Assembly: GCA_021158725.1 (NCBI GenBank)
Contig: JAGGUB010000103.1
Span: 1 to 6,670, forward strand
Direction of reading: 5' to 3'
Length of the DNA: 6,670 nucleotides
Source of the DNA: Caldifarciminota bacterium
Lineage (GTDB): Bacteria > Hydrothermota > UBA3073 > NMUJ01
Both the position numbers and the translations under genes were made by a program. Below the pieces are notes generated by a model, which was given only the letters and a program-made list of their open reading frames with translations, was not told the origin of the DNA and ran no database searches. Positions 5,918 to 6,670 of the stretch are shown here, one piece after another (positions within the stretch are counted from its first letter, which is position 1; every line of letters starts with the position of its first letter).

Positions 5918-6670
5918 TCATCGTAACACTATTATTTTACGTACGAGATTTGTACCTTCAAGTCGTATAAAGTATACACCAGCGTGCAGCCCCTCTGGTA
6001 CCCTCCACACATATGTACCTGTGTGCTGTACAAGTATGCTGTACAATTTTCTGCCAGTAAGGTCGTAAATCACTAACCCACGTACAGATGGTGTGTAATA
6101 ATGTATCTGGAATACATCCATACCGATGGTGGGATACACCTGCAACTGTAACATATGGGTGCGACCTTCTGTCACACCTATCAGTTTACCATAGTGTATA
6201 TCCTCATAAGGTGATGATGGATGTACAGGGTCGCTGTGGGTTGCACCTTTGTAGTACAGTTTTAACGCACGTCCTACAAGGTAACGTGCACCAGGGTACC
6301 ATTCTGGCTCGAAAAACGGTGGCTCACCGTAACCGCCATCGAGTCCATAGCCGACACCTGCTGCCCATACGATGGTTAAGGTTTCGTGGTCACGTATTCT
6401 GAATGGCCCATATGTTAATAGAAACCTATAGTCGAACGCATCTGCATCCCAGATGAATGGATGTTGCATAAAGCAATGGTATTCACCGCTACCGGGTGGA
6501 TACTCACAGAATGGATGTGTACACGTCATATATGCGAATTTATCTGCATCTGTACCGGGATCGTTTTCCCAGTTCCACCACGTATGTGAACGCGGTCGTG
6601 GTAACCTACATTCGAGGCCATTTTCGTCGACCCATACTGAATCATACGTACATGGTGGCGTGTATAAGAA
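5918..6670 (-). CDS. C-terminal part of a secreted/surface protein with a T9SS type A sorting domain
   Basis: The frame is open to the right edge, giving 250 visible residues; the true start lies outside the window, and the internal ATG at 6529 has no claim to be the start because coding sequence continues upstream. The last 75 or so residues (about 175-250) look like a Por/T9SS type A sorting domain: a QVYPTIGMDVFQIHYY beta segment, then GLVIYDLTGRKLYSI, AGVYFIRLEG and the basic end NLVRKIIVLR. These domains direct proteins across the outer membrane and are usually cleaved on the surface. The preceding part is rich in Trp, Tyr, Pro and Gly, with five Cys, and includes a beta-rich RFLLTYGPF stretch followed by WAAGVGYGLDGG and later ALKLYYKG. 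I recall this pattern from large secreted proteins of WOR-3/Cloacimonadota-like bacteria. No catalytic motif is visible, so the function of the main body is unknown. Confidence 0.82.
   Translation of the reverse strand, partial: FLYTPPCTYDSVWVDENGLECRLPRPRSHTWWNWENDPGTDADKFAYMTCTHPFCEYPPGSGEYHCFMQHPFIWDADAFDYRFLLTYGPFRIRDHETLTIVWAAGVGYGLDGGYGEPPFFEPEWYPGARYLVGRALKLYYKGATHSDPVHPSSPYEDIHYGKLIGVTEGRTHMLQLQVYPTIGMDVFQIHYYTPSVRGLVIYDLTGRKLYSILVQHTGTYVWRVPEGLHAGVYFIRLEGTNLVRKIIVLR

Noticed and set aside
6527..6529. ATG at 6529 as the start of the T9SS gene
   Set aside because: The same frame stays open for 47 more codons to the window edge with similar Trp/Pro-rich composition, and no ribosome site precedes this ATG.

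Overview
The window is dense coding DNA. All seven genes lie on the minus strand, and no gene-free stretch exceeds about 60 bases. Reading down the minus strand from the right edge, the order is: the C-terminal end of a large surface or secreted protein with a type IX secretion (T9SS) sorting domain (open at the right edge); a 65-residue Gly/Pro/Arg-rich zinc-ribbon protein; GMP synthase (guaA); a small DUF4870 membrane protein; a fused homocysteine S-methyltransferase/methylenetetrahydrofolate reductase; the N-terminal-half homologue of cobalamin-independent methionine synthase MetE; and the catalytic C-terminal half of MetE as a separate gene (open at the left edge).

Organism: the T9SS-type C-terminal domain points to a bacterium rather than an archaeon, of the kind seen in Bacteroidota/FCB relatives and in candidate lineages such as WOR-3 (Stahlbacteria/Hydrothermae). 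The T9SS protein also carries a mid-region sequence style I associate with WOR-3/Cloacimonadota secreted proteins. Split MetE pairs are best known from archaea and some deep-branching, often thermophilic bacteria. Together these suggest an uncultured, possibly thermophilic bacterium from a candidate phylum. No rRNA or other phylogenetic marker is present, so this placement is an inference.

Layout and logic: from guaA to the left edge the genes are separated by +3, -4, -1 and -4 bases (one ATGA overlap, one TGATG junction, then another ATGA). The last three show little or no Shine-Dalgarno sequence, so they look like one translationally coupled operon. Its theme is folate one-carbon and methionine metabolism joined to the last step of GMP synthesis. 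The MTHFR domain would make 5-methyltetrahydrofolate, and methyl transfer to homocysteine could be done by the fused HMT domain, by the MetE pair, or by both. The HMT domain has His204 where the first zinc-binding Cys is expected, while the separate MetE catalytic half keeps the visible zinc ligands. A division of labour is therefore plausible, with the MetE pair as the main methionine synthase.

Regulation: the clearest signals are a TTGACA box and a strong AGGAGGT ribosome binding site just ahead of the zinc-ribbon gene. I saw no riboswitch, tRNA, rRNA, CRISPR array, insertion sequence or clear terminator. Apart from the His204 substitution and the gene arrangement, this is mostly recognisable metabolism; I did not find a clearly new system.
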